DNA from: Phoenix dactylifera | Lineage: Eukaryota; Streptophyta; Magnoliopsida; Arecales; Arecaceae | Length of the DNA: 64,000 nucleotides | Assembly (NCBI RefSeq): GCF_009389715.1 | Contig: NC_052394.1 | Span: 24,055,399-24,119,398, forward strand | Reading direction: 5' to 3' | Shown: piece after piece, positions 12,270-24,832 of the stretch | Numbering within the stretch: position 1 is the first letter of the stretch | Layout of the letters: every line of letters starts with the position of its first letter | Program-made: the position numbers and the translations under genes | Notes under the pieces: model-generated | What the model was told of the DNA's origin: nothing | The model's database searches: none | Seen by the model: the letters and a program-made list of their open reading frames with translations, nothing else

Positions 12270-15200
12270 TCAATACCTTCGAGAAGACCTGGAGGGTGAG
12301 GCCTGAAGAGCTTTGCCCTTCTTGTCATCATTGTCATCAGCATTTTTGTTGGCATCATTGTTATTGCCATCATCGTCATCTTCCTCAGAGTTGACCTCTG
12401 CAGATGGCAAGCTGCTCTGGTAGCTCATCCGTCTTGGAATAAAGACATTGAAGTAATACCTCACCAAATCTTGTCTGCTCTTGGACGTGAAACATTTCTC
12501 GGCGAGTTTCCAGAAAGTCATGCAATATGACTCAGGATTCAGTCTTTCAAGAGGGTCAATCGACATCTGCTCCCCATGTGTCCACAACTTGGAAACGTCT
12601 TCACCCATTCCATCAAATTCCCAACTGAAGAAAGCTTGACCCAAGTCAGACTGGAGTTGAAGTCTTGCAGAACTTACATGAGACCTAATGCAGGCTATAG
12701 ATCCTGGAGAGGCACAAGCACATGAGTCTGGCCTGCCTTTCCCAATCGTCACCTCACTTGTTCTTCTATCATCACTTTCTAATGGCCAGACTCTGGTACC
12801 CAACCACCTTGAATCATCCAAATCTTCGTTGTCCTCAGAAAAATCTTTCACACTGGGTAGGCCTGTCCACTCTAGAACATCAGCCTGAAAGGAGGCACCA
12901 ACTCCAATTCGCTTCTTGAGGGCAACAAGATGGCGTGCATTTACTTTCAGCTTTTGAGCTATTCTTGGAGATCTCCGTTGTGGCTGAATTACGGCCGCTT
13001 TCCGTCTCTTCCGTGCTTGTTCTGAAGACTGCTCATCATTTGTCCGGTTCATCCGAACATGCAATTTTTCATTTCATCATGGCGCCAAAACAATAATCAT
13101 GTCAAGAATGCAAAAGGGACAATTTCAATAAAGGCATGAATTCAGAAAGATAACTTCCCACCATCAAGAGAAAATGCATGGGTCAATCAAGTAGCTGAAA
13201 GCTCGTGAAAAGACACAGCAAAAATATTGCAGCAGAAGACGTCCAAATGAATATAAATTTCAACCCAGTTACAAACAAAAGATCCTAACAAACATATTTG
13301 AACATGTAAGCAGGAACTTCATCACAACAATAGGAGCTCCAAGAGTTCGCAAAGGAGATTTCTATGACTATAATTCCTCAAATCTATGGGAACATCCTGA
13401 GAAAAGCCAAAAATAGGCATAATGATTTCACATGCATGCAAGCATGCTTATCCACAAATCTAGGCCTACTGCAAGAAATGGGTACTGATATATGATATAT
13501 TCCTTCCGATATTTATAAGTTTGACTTGTCTTTTTCAAAACATATTTATGCATTTCTAATGCATGCTCAGAGCAGCATTTTTACATGTACAAAATAATTT
13601 AAAAACTGTTCATTTGCCAAAGGAAGCATAACACAGCATGCCACAAGGCCCTGTTCATCATTTCATCCATATTCTGACAGATACCTCCCCCAAGGTGCAG
13701 TGCACATTTGCATGGTGTTTGCTTTCTTGTACGAACATCAATTTTCATAAAACAAGTCATTTTTCAGGAGTCACTGGAGCAAATTCAGTTACCCCAAGGG
13801 CATTTCGTCCTAATACAGGAACAGATCTTTCTTATTACAAAGAATGTTAAGAAGGCATCAGAACTGGCAGAAACATTGTGCTAAACTAAAAATCGATAGA
13901 TTTGAATAGATGATGGCGAAAAAGGCCAGTTCTCCTATCACAGTACAACCAAATGGATGTTGTTCTGCTTGTTCTTGCGATTAAAAATGCATGACAAAGA
14001 AATTTTCTCAAATAATCGTTATCCATCATTTATCTTTGTCAAGGTCAGAGATGCAGTTTAATGCTTAAAGTTATACAGGTAAATAAAAACAAAATAAATG
14101 TCAGTAAAATCTATCAGGTTAAATTTTCAACTAATCATACAAAAACAAGTCAAAAGAAAATCATATAACAATAATAATAATAAGATAATGAACTCACAGA
14201 TGCACTGTTACAAATCCTAATATGATCAACGGTTTATAATCTATATTTAAGCATGAAAATGAACAGCTTTATATGTGAGTAAGCCAAGTTTAAAATCAAG
14301 AAGCATGCATGAGTGTTTCAACAAACGAATTGTCAGTTTAAGTACGCAAGTTAAAGAATAAAGCAGTAGAATTTATAACACCACATGGACATTCTGATGC
14401 ATCAACCAAATATCTAATTACCATTACTCTTGCAGGCACAAATTGCTTTACTGGCATGCACTTGAAGCAAGTCTCGCATCAGCCAAATGATGTGAAAAAG
14501 GAGACTCAAGTATTGTCACAACTATGTTTCTAATAATGCCATTGTAGTTATGTAAAGGCATCAAAATGTCTATTGATTGTTAGATGCCATAAATAAAAAC
14601 TTACAAGAAAACTATTGTATGCATTACATTGATTATGGTGATATAGCAGTCTTTATTAAATTTTATAATAGGAATAACATGTAATAGCAGCATGTGAGAA
14701 TGTAATCTGACTTTATAACCATGAGTGGATTTGTTTTGTCCGATATATATATAAACTTGTCGAGATATTAATATAAAAAAACTTAAAAGTATTCCATGAT
14801 AATGGTCATATGTGGTTATGGTGGATGATGTTTTATTTTGGAATTTAGATGGATGTATAATAACATAACAGAAGTACCCAAATTTTTATGATGATTGTTT
14901 TAATGTTATAATGAAATCTTGTTGAAAACATGGTCACAATAGGGCAGCACTAGTAGAGTACTATTGATAGTTCTTTAGGTTCTTTTCCACATTATCATTC
15001 TTGTCAAGTTACATCTGGAAAAGCTTCTCTTTTTTTCCGAAATTTCCCTTTTCCTTCCCATCCCATTTTATGTTTGTGCTCATACAGTTTCTATTCAACA
15101 CAGACACAACTCAAATGACAAGGATAACCTTACATGTATACATCTCCCATGAACTACTAACTAGTATCACAATGGGATAGGATCTACCATTAGAATCAAA

Positions 15201-18200
15201 ACCCTAGAATTTTCGTATAATACAATATCTCCTTTGCAAACCTTCATGTATCACTTCCAGATCAGGAAAAACTAAAATCCATATAATAAAATTAAAACCC
15301 AAGAGATATTGTAATGGCCTAGGCCCACAGTCCAACCCACCATATGGGACCACCTTTAATGTGCTGCCCCATTTTTTCATCACGGGCATGCGCCATGTGC
15401 GCATTTCTTGCCCTCACCGTCCACCGTCTCTCTCTCTCATCTCTGTCTCCCTCTTTCTCCAGTCTTTCTCTATCTTTCTTTCATTATCCTACTCTCACCT
15501 TCTCGCTCACTCTCTCTCACACACACACTCTTTTTCTCTCTCCCTCTCATTTCTTTCTCTCGGTCTCTCTTTCCCTCACTAACTTGTTTTTCTTAATGCT
15601 CATCTGAAACTAGCACTTTTGAAAAGAAAAACAAGAGGAAAAGCCAAGCAATTTAAGCCATCATCATGGTCAAACCTCAATCCTTTCTCCATGTCAAATT
15701 TTTGGCATTGTAGGAGTAAATCTAGGTGGGTTTAGGGTAAGATTTAATTTCTTAAACTGCAAAGATATTGGATAAAAGTGGATTATGGTAGAGTAAGTAT
15801 GTGTGTGTTTTGATGGTGATATCAGAGCAGGTAGGTACAGCCCTATTTCAATCCAAAAATTATAACTTGAACTTCGGTGGGTATCTTAATCTTAAACATT
15901 AACTGAAAGTTGTTAATTCATGAACCAATAAACCTGATAAATTAAGAATTTTTGGAGCATGTTTGCTTAGTCAATTAAATCGTTAAAATGACCTGACGTG
16001 CAATGAAGGGCAAAACGGAACGGAGCACTAACATTGCATTTTATTAAATCCTTACTTAGATATAGTATTTTAGTATGATTTTTAGTGAGATTGTAAGAAT
16101 AATGTTTTGCTTTGAACTTGGAAAATTTCAAGCATTGATTTAGAAGGGAAGTATGGCAAGTTGCTAGATTATCGCAGTTGTCCACAGAATAGGGCTAATT
16201 ATTGCACTACTTAGATGTAGAATTAATTTCTAAAAATGTTTTGTTTTGAAAATAGGATTAGTATATTTCTTAACTGCAAAAGTTGGTGATTTTATGATTC
16301 TCACATAGGAAGAAATGAACTTTTCATTTGGATCAGCTTGTAGCAATATAGACTTACAAATTGGAAAAATTTAAAACCAGTAGCAAGGTTCGCCATCTCG
16401 ATACCGGACCCTGTATAAATTAAGAATTTTTGGAGCATGTTTGCTTAGTCATAGCCAGAAATGCGACATGTGATTGATGCCAAGCCACGAGGAGCGGGCA
16501 TGATTGGGGCTAAGTTATCCAAAAGGTTATTCTATAATTTGGATTGTGAGTATGGCTGATTTGGAACTTGGTGAAATTGCATGATTTTTCAATTATCCAT
16601 AGTTGAATCGGTAATTCAACTATATATTACTGTATTTCTTAAATACTTCTCGAAAAAAATCCTCATATATATACATATATATTTGATCTAAATTAAATTA
16701 TAGGAGTGTATGTGGGATGCTTCCTAGGTTATCATGCTCACTGCCTTGTTTTCTCTTTCATTGTACAGATACTACAGGCTGGTGGGGTATTATTTGGGGA
16801 GTGACTAGGAGCCAGGCTAGTTGTTTTGTAATGTAAACTTCATCTTTTGGATAGGAAATATGCCTTATAAATTAGTCTAATTTTGTTAGTAGTAATAGGT
16901 ATTTGCATCTAAAATTAGGGGTGTGGTAACTCAAATGCTATTTGGATACTTGTGTGTTTGAACCCATGCATGACAAAATGTTTAGCACACTGGTTTCTAA
17001 TGAACTATTTCAAATCCAAGTTAGCGGTTGGTTTGGTGAAAGGCACAATTGGTTAATTATAAGATGAATATTTGGTTCTATAACTTTTGTTATCTATATG
17101 AATTGACTATGGAATTTTAAAAGCCCTTGCATATTTCAAGAGGTTAAGTCTTAAGGAATATGCAGCCATGTTGCATGCCTGGTTTCATGTGATTGGGGTT
17201 TGGGGCATGACGCATATAATTTAGATTTATAGTATTTAACCAAAAAGATTGAAATATATCGAGTAAAACCATAATCTACAAAAAGGCTTTAACAGACATC
17301 ATCCAGAGCCAGGTGAGACCCGCCAATCATGTTAAGTCCAAAAGAAAATTCGAAAAGAAAGTTTCGGTCGGGACGACACCTGTACAAGAAAATTCCAAAA
17401 GATGCCCCATCATGTTAAATTTCTGGAATATGCCATGTCTACAGTTCATCATATTCATCCGTGGATAGATCGACTATCAAAAGACAGATGCAAAATCTTA
17501 AACCGAGCGACCTAATTTCTTGTTACCATTTTCAGTAGTTCTATTACCTTAACCTATCATGTACACAAAAAAGAACACGACAGCGCGAGCAAAGATGAGA
17601 TCAAAACTATGGTAAAACCACTGGAATTTCACAGCAAACAGAGCATAAGAACATGTACACTCATGTTTCTTCAAAGATCGCCTGAGGATACTTTAGCGAA
17701 AAGAAAAAAGATTACCTCAGGATACGAAGGAAAGTCCTCGACATTAGCGAACCCGGCCGAGCTCAGGTACATAGTACGCCGCGCGATCAGCACCTTCTGC
17801 AGCCATTCCCCTCCTCCTCCTCCACCGCCGCCGCCTCCAGTCATTCCACAGAAGGGGTTGGCGGCGCAGGTTCTCACCAGCATCAGCATGTTCTCGAAGT
17901 CCCTCTTCCTCTTCTTGGAACCCGGCGACCCCGGCGAAGAACCCAGAGTCCCCGCCTCCTTCAACCTGTCCATTCTCTCGCTCACAAGCTCGCGGATAAG
18001 CGCTTCGATCCTCCTCCTCAGACCCGGGCACAAAGAAAACCTCCGATCGCACGGACTCCCTTCACCGCCCCCGCCCAAGAACCTCTGGACCCAGCGCTCG
18101 ACGAGATCGGAGCGGAGCGATTCGAACCCTGGGCTCTCCGGCGAGGAATCTACGGCGAGAGTGGCGGAGATCTGGTCGAAGTGCCGCCGGAGCTCGGTCT

Positions 18201-18300
18201 CGGGGTCGGCGAAGGCGGGCGAGAGAGAAAGGCCGTTGCAGGGGCTCAAGAGGGGGGAATCCAGAGGGACACCGTCAAGATAAAAGGATAGGCCGGCCAT
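12270..18300 (-). CDS. ELM2- and SANT-type nuclear protein of the plant ARID1/2-related family, lacking ARID
   Basis: This is a probable chromatin-associated protein. Exon 1 (18300-17716) encodes 195 residues from MAGLSFYLDGVPLDSP. It includes SKKRKRDFENMLMLVR and EWLQKVLIARRTMYLSS, a pattern also present before the ELM2 region of plant ARID1/2 proteins, and ends at a GAG|GTAATC donor in phase 0. Exon 2 starts near 13028 after a GATGAGCAG acceptor and ends at a stop at 12270. It holds a basic stretch (QARKRRK, QPQRRSPR), an ELM2-like block (about residues 236-310: GVGASFQADVLEWTG, WLGTRVWPLE, IGKGRPDSC), a SANT-like block (about 341-398: FWKLAEKCFTSKSRQDLVRYYFNVFIPRR) and an acidic Glu/Asp/Asn tail. 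The joined length is about 447 residues. The acceptor lacks a strong pyrimidine tract, and a small extra exon inside the intron cannot be excluded. No ARID DNA-binding domain is seen. Confidence 0.78.
13029..17715 (-). other. 4.7 kb intron of the ELM2/SANT gene
   Basis: This is AT-rich sequence between the two coding exons. It contains a CT-rich pyrimidine tract (about 15420-15580, with CA steps), an exact 37-base direct repeat (15937-15973 and 16415-16451) and many short frames without motifs. No transposon protein was recognised. A small unrecognised exon could lie inside. Confidence 0.55.
15937..16451. repeat. pair of exact 37-base direct repeats 478 bases apart
   Basis: The segment beginning ATAAATTAAGAATTTTTGGA and ending TTGCTTAGTCA occurs at 15937-15973 and again at 16415-16451 without a mismatch. 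The sequences on either side differ. The pair is too long for an ordinary target-site duplication. A local duplication or the ends of an old insertion are possible. Confidence 0.85.
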
Positions 18301-20708
18301 CGGAGTCCGGTGTTCCGCGGGGCTATAAGACGGAGGGAGGAAGGCGGGATACCGCAGTCGAGAGGGAAGGCAAGTATGTCGCTCGTTCGGGTTCCGGTGA
18401 CCGCCGAGGAAGGGGGGTGTTTTGGCGCCTATTTTACTCTTTTTGGCGGACGCTTCGTTCTCCTCGTGCTTACTGAACAGGGGAAGTTAGTTTTGCTCAA
18501 AGACTGAGATCATAAATAACACCCGGAGATGATGACTAGCATTAGCGAACGGAACAAGATCTGAAAACACACATGTTTGCCTTTTCGCTTCGTGTGGCCA
18601 ATCATAGCCGTTTGATCAGATCGGAAAACGGCCCATACGTGCGTCGGTTCCATTTGTTTTGGAGGGGGCCGGGGGCTAGGATTTAGGACAAGTCACAGTT
18701 GCGGGATCCGAATTGTGATACCCAGGAGAGAACAGCCCCGCTATCCGGAATAGCAATGTCTACACAAGTAGAAACCAGTGCCGGTAGAACAAGAGAAATT
18801 GGGGGAACAAACTTTGGTTTCCTTTTAGGCAGAATATTTCTTAATCCGGACACCTTAGACCATAGTGGTACAGAGTATACCGGATTGTTCGTCGAATAGG
18901 AAAGGGGCAAGAAGTCGATAAAGCTATTAGAAAAAAGGTTGGACAAGATTGATGCCTTGCATACGGCATGAGACACATATGGAGAGAGGACACTAAAAAC
19001 ACCTTCCCATTTTGATGTTGGTCAACCTGAGTCCTTTTTCCTTTAAACAAAATATACCCAATGGTCGATCATTAGTCATTCATCCAGAGTTATAGAAGCA
19101 AGCTAACTTAGATGGAGCTTATACAGGATTACGACCGATCCATGATTGGAATCAGACTATATAAGACAAGGTCTGAGGTTTTTGTAAAGGTTGGCTGATC
19201 TTTACTGCTACCGAAACCAAGACACCTTAAACATCGTCGAGTTGCAAGTAAGAATACATCATATCATAGAGAAAATGACCCGGTTTAGCTGACTGTTTCA
19301 TCCATCTAATATCTTACATATGAGCAAACAACAATCTGAAGCTTTTGATGCATTTTCATTAAAAAGTAATATGAAAAAATTATATGAAATGCCTGAGAGT
19401 CATTGTAACATTGGGTTCTCAACAAAGCATGAATGACGACGCGACATGAGGGAAAAAAATCAGATAAAAATAAAAATACTTTATTATTATAAGTAACGAC
19501 TGTTCTATTTCAAAAAGAAGTCGGTCTTAGAAAGCTGCAGCAAAGATTGATGTCAATTAGGGCCAGACCCCAAGGGGTGCAGAGGTTTGGTCTGGACCAT
19601 GCTTTCTTTCCTTGTCCTAAGAAAGGACAAAGAGCATGGAGACGAAAAGGGCCAGGGGGAGAAATACTCACATCGCGACCAAGAGACTCATCACCAGTCA
19701 CCGCTGCATCTCTTCCCTTCGGATCGGGTGAGCCCAACAAATGGTTGGGAGAGAAGGGAAAAGGACTCCCACCGCTCCTGAGATATCAAAGCCCGCAAGC
19801 TGCTTGGTTGGTGTAGGAATGCCCCAAATGATCCTATAATGGTTTTATGCAGCAATAAACCATGAGATGCACATGAGAAAGGGGAAAGTGTTTAAAAAAA
19901 AACAAATGAGAGGAGATGGATGAGATTTGAGGGTTTGAATTTGGACGGTTGTGAAAATCTTTGCATGGTGATGAGGTGGTGAACAAATAATATAAAAATA
20001 AATAGAAAATGAAACTTTAGGGCAAGGATTTTGTGTTTGGAATGTTAAGGGATAACCATGCCCTTGTGTTATGACGATTCTTTCCTCCAGATATAATAGA
20101 CATGTTAGACCAAAGGCCAGAAAGTGTCAGCCTTATCCATGGCATCAAGCATGCACTTGCTAATTTTACTCGATTGACCTCTCCCCTCCATCATAACATA
20201 TAGTTATTAGGTAATTTTACTTTGTTCTCCTTGAAAAGGGGGTTCTAGTACGCTTGGATGTTTCAAGCTGGATAATTGAGCTGCTATTTGTGATGTCTTT
20301 ATATGAAATAATCCCATGTGCTCTTAAAGGTCTCTTTCTTTTTCCCTTTCTTCTTTGTCTATATGCAGCATCGATTGTTCTAGCACCTCATCGATTATCA
20401 AATGAAGCATTTGTTTTATTTTATTTCGTACCCAATTCGTTGCTGGATCGGGCACAACCTAATTTCTAGTCTTTTCTTTCACTTTCGAATGAATCTATGA
20501 AACGAGGCAGATTTATCACACCATGCAACCTTCTATTTTTTTTATTGCTGAAAGGTGGCATGAGGATGTTTATCTACCAGTGGTGTGCTGGCGCGGCGAG
20601 GACTGAGGATTCCTGCGGCTTGCATGACATACTCGGCGGAGGAGGATGTTCCTGCGGTTCCTAGATCAGATATGGAGGTGTGCTTTGGATCGCCCTGACC
20701 AGTGGTAG
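18301..20708. other. upstream region of the ELM2/SANT gene, then spacer
   Basis: The first few hundred bases are GC-richer and should contain the promoter and leader of the minus-strand ELM2/SANT gene. Beyond about 18550 no gene is evident. Frames at 19510-19816 are open on both strands, but I see no family motif in them. The region from about 20590 is probably the left, more decayed part of the RNase H LINE remnant. Confidence 0.4.
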
Positions 20709-21579
20709 ATGTGGGCATCCACCGAGGTGTTCCTGCGGTTCCTAGAGGCCTCGGCTCGGAGGTCTGGTCATGAGCACATGGGGACTCGTGCTGCCAACCT
20801 AGCCTATCACTATTGGCTGGATAGGAACGCCCGAGTCTTCGAGGGAGGCGGCCTTCAACCAAGGACGGTGGCAGCCCGAGTGCTAAGGCACGTGGCGGAG
20901 ATATCAGGCATCATTGAGGCATCACCTTCTGAGTTAGCCAGGGACATATAGGGCCCCATTCTACTCTTGCAACGTCTAGGACTATACATGTCTCCTGGGT
21001 GCTCCCGCCTCCTGGCTTCCTGAAGGTGAACTTCGATGGCAGTATCATCGAGGATGGGCGAGGCGGCGGTGTGGGGTTCGTCATCAGGAACCATGATGCC
21101 AAACTAGTAGCAGCAGGGGGTCAGCGGATTTTTGACTCATCAGTAGTGTCCGCCGAGCTGCGAGCTACCTGAGAGGGTGTCTCCTATGCGAGGTGAATAC
21201 TGGGCGCGGATCGCCTCCTCCTCAAGGAAGACTCGATCATGGTGATCGAGTGGATCCGGGGTCGAGACCGCTTAGTTGATGACCAACCGCTGCTCCACGA
21301 CCGCGCCACGGAATGAATCGAGGAACTGAGGACGTTTCCAATACCGACAGCTTCATAGATTATTGGAGGAGTGCGTCTCTCATCAGACCTTGCACGTCTA
21401 CCGGGAGGCAAATAGTGTGGCAGATTGGGTGGCCTCTTTTGCGGCACACCACTCGGAAGGCTTCACCTGGGCAGACCACGGATCGGTGCTAGAGTCTTTC
21501 TGTAGCATTTTGCTTTCTGATTTTGTTGGCCGCATTCACGTCCGTCATATGTGAGTCACCGATGTACCAAAAAAAAAAA
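20709..21579 (+). mobile_element. LINE 3' remnant with RNase H domain
   Basis: Plus-strand frames read AANLAYHYWLDRNARVFEGG, then PPGFLKVNFDGSIIEDGRG, GVGFVIRNHDAKLVAAGGQR, VSAELRAT, and VIEWIRG. This is the order of a plant LINE-type RNase H, with the catalytic Asp in NFDGS and Glu in AELRA. Several stops and frame changes interrupt it. It ends in CACCGATGTACC followed by an A run (about 21569-21579), as expected for a LINE 3' end. The 5' boundary is unclear and may reach 20590. No target-site duplication was found. Confidence 0.75.
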
Positions 21580-22958
21580 ACTCTTATACCTATGAAATTC
21601 TTTTTCTTCTTGTCTATCATAGATAATCCATGAATCTAGATCGTCTTTCAAAAACAAAATAGGAATAATTATAGCTCAATCAGTTCCATTTTTCTTTGGA
21701 GGAAAGAAGTCTAGGGGTTAAATAGATGGTTCGATATCTTTACCTGACTCATCCAATACCATTGAATTTTTTGATTGGATAGCAAGAAGTTGAAGGGTTT
21801 TTGATGGTCTGACCTCCTACTACTAGTCCGACTAGCTAATTAGTGGTTTCTTCGAGCGGAAAGTAGGTCCGGCCTTACGGGCGAGAATCTCCCGCTATGC
21901 AAGCAGCATTATTCGCCACCACCTGAGAAGCAAAAGATAGGAGATGGCCAATTGTATGATGTATAGCTCCATCTCCTATTGCATTTATTGGATGGCTTGT
22001 ATCAAACCAAGCTCCAACGACTAGTCCTACTCTTTTTTTCTAATTATTATTCGTGTAGTTGGATGGAGTTGTATTGTTGTACATTTATTATTCTTTAAAC
22101 ATAAATCAGCCATGGATTTATATAACTTTCAAATGATATAAATGTTCAATGATGCTAGGCACATGCAATATGCGATATAAAAGATGGTTTCTTTGAAAAC
22201 TTTAATTTATCTAATTTGATAAACATCCTCTCAATTTTGACAGGTGTAAACTTCTTTATTTCTCTTTTAAAAGAAAATCAATATACGTATTGGTGTAGAA
22301 CACTCTTTTCTAATGGATAGGGTACAATTGTTCGTGGTTATATGGGGCTCCAACAGAAACATGTGCCGTAGAAGTACAGTTCATAGCACATGACATGACT
22401 TGTTTAAAAACTATAAAAATTTATATATGATACCAACTATTGGAGATACATGTAAAATTTTCTTAATGAGTTTTGATTACCAAAATTAGTTTGACTTAAA
22501 AAGCTTTGTTTCAATGATAATATATCTAGTGGCCGGAGGAGATAAATTCTTTTTGTGAAAATTATTATAATATTTATGTTTTGCAAGGAGTTATATGTGA
22601 ATTTGTTCATATTTTTTATCCGATTCTAATGAGGGTCAGTTCATTGAGCTGAGCTCAATTCAAGCATGGTTCAAGCTTATCTCGACATCCGGTTTGAGCT
22701 TGACCTGGTTGTAGATTATCATATAATTGAACAAAAAATCAGCTATTGAATTAGATGCAACAATTAACTATATGCTAGCTAAAATATATTGTCAAAAACT
22801 TTGTTGATTGAATACTTTAACTATGATTGTTTTGTTTTTTTTTTTTTGATTTAATGTCACTTGGGTTGAACTTGTTGCATACTGAGCTCCTAGGATTTAG
22901 GATGACGAATACTAGGAACGAATTTTGCACATCAATCCCTACACGGTATTAAAATTTT
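21580..22958. other. spacer, no gene seen
   Basis: AT-rich sequence between the LINE remnant and the decayed PPR gene. A T run lies near 22833-22849. No open frame with recognisable content was found. The right end should contain the former promoter of the PPR gene. Confidence 0.4.
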
Positions 22959-23042
22959 ATGTATAAAATCGTAAACTTAAAAGTTAGGACAGCACCCACT
23001 TCGGCTTACGCGGCACAAGGAACGTCGCAGCACCATGCAACC

Positions 23043-24832
23043 ATGCAAAGGTTTCCGCCTTCCTCATTAAAACAAACGAGACGGATCCCCCGCTCAAAGA
23101 CGAGAAGGATCCCGTCACCGCCTCTCCTCGTCCGCCCCCGCCCTCCTCCCTCCGCCTTCTTCGCTTCCTCCGCTCCCACACCCGCCATCGCTTCTCCGAG
23201 ACCGATCTCTCGTCACCCTCAAGGTCTTCTCCGCGCCCTCGCGACTTTCCAGTCACTTCCGTCCATCTTCCGCTGCAAGCCTGGTGTTCGCTCCCACAAC
23301 GCCCTCCTCGACGCCTTCGTCCGGGGCCGCCACTGGGACCAGGCCGAGTCCTTCTTCGCCTTATTCCATAGCCACGCGCGCGTTTCTTCTAACCTCCAGA
23401 GCTACAACATTCTCACCCGAGGCCTCTGTGACCGGAGGCTGCTTGATCCAGCGACTTGGACGACGCCCTCAAACTGTTCGACGAAATGTGCGATAAAAAT
23501 GTGACGCCCGATGTGATGTTCTATAATTTTCTGATTACTAGGGTTTTTGAAGAAAGGCGAGTTCTTGAAGGGAATGGAGATCAGGGAGAGGCTGGTGAGG
23601 GACAGCACAGTCAGTCCAAATGTTGCCATGTATACCGTCATGCTGGTGAGGGCTCATTCACTTGTGGAGTTTTGATTCATGGCCTGTTGGAGTCAGGGAA
23701 TGTGGAGGGGGCCTCGCCCCTCTATGCAGAGATGATCAAGACAGGATTTGGCTGTCACGTGTAACTCTCTGCTAAATGGGCTCCGCAAAGCAGGGAGGCT
23801 ACAGGAGTTGTTGACGCTCTGGGAGTCGATGGGAAGGCAGGGAATTGCCAAAATTGTCAGTTACAGCACATCGATCAGGAGACTGCATGAGAATGACAAA
23901 GCAGATGAAGCAGTTTCTCTTTGGGAAGCTTTCAGGGGGCTAATGCATGCCCTCCAGACCTGGTAACTTATGGTGTTTTGATTCCTGAATTGTGCAAAAA
24001 GGGTTATATCAACAAAGCATTGCGGATTTTGAAGGAGGCATAATAAGATGGAGAGAAAAACTTAGATGACTTCATGTTCTCCTCAATAATTAACAGATTG
24101 TGCAAAGATGGGGGATTGGATGAAGCAATTTGCATTTGTGATCAAATGGCTAAACATGGCTGCCGATCAAATTCTCATACATAAAATGCACTGATCAGTG
24201 GTTTCTGTCGAGCATCTAAGATTGTTGACACCATCCAGGTTTTCAAGGGGATGGTCAGCAATAGTTGCACTCCTACTATTGTAACATACTTCACACTTAC
24301 AGATTGATAGTGTAAAGTGGTGAGGTTCCGGGAGGCTTCTAGCTTAGCAAGAGAAATGATGGAAAAAGTTTTCAAACCTGACGTGGTGACATACAGCTGT
24401 TTAATGGATGGACAAGATTGATGTTGCTCTTGACATTTGGAACCAAGTTCTTGACAATGGTTTCCAAGCCGGTGTCATCATGCACAACATTCTTTCAATG
24501 GCCTTTGCTCTACAGGGAAAGTGGAAGAAGCCCTGCATGTTTGCTTGGAGATGAAACAGAAAAAGTGCACTTAAAATCTAGTGAGACACAACGTGCTTAT
24601 GGATGGACTTTATCGAGTTGGTGACTGTGAAAGGGCATCAGATGTACAGGTCCAGATGTTAGAGGCTGGATTGGAACCAGATATCATTTCTTATGACATA
24701 ATGTTTAAAGGTCTTTGTTCTTATAATAAGATATCCAAAACAGTCAAGTTATTGGATGATGCCTTGTGTTGTGGCATTATTCCAACTTCCATTACCTGGT
24801 GTATACTAGGTAAGGCAATCATCGGCAGCTGA
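23043..24832 (+). pseudogene. decayed pentatricopeptide repeat gene, At3g09060-like
   Basis: Plus-strand pieces line up in order with Arabidopsis At3g09060 as I recall it: CKPGVRSHNALLDAFV and ESFFALFHSHARVSSNLQSY, LDDALKLFDEMCDKNVTPDV, SFTCGVLIHGLLESGNVEGA, CNSLLNGLRKAGRLQEL, LDEAICICDQMAKHGCRSNS, FKPDVVTYSCLMDG, and finally VLMDGLYRVGDCERASDV and LEPDIISYDIMFKGLCSYNK, ending GIIPTSITW then a stop at 24832. PPR proteins bind organelle RNA. This copy is broken. The frame changes near 23450, 23550, 23650, 23755 and again beyond 23960. Stops interrupt it near 24040, 24180 and 24300. About one repeat is missing near 23450 and most of another near 23650. Repeat spacing otherwise follows the 35-residue pattern. 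The N-terminus (MQRFPPSSLKQ) looks like an organelle presequence. An intact paralogue elsewhere in the genome is likely. Confidence 0.88.
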
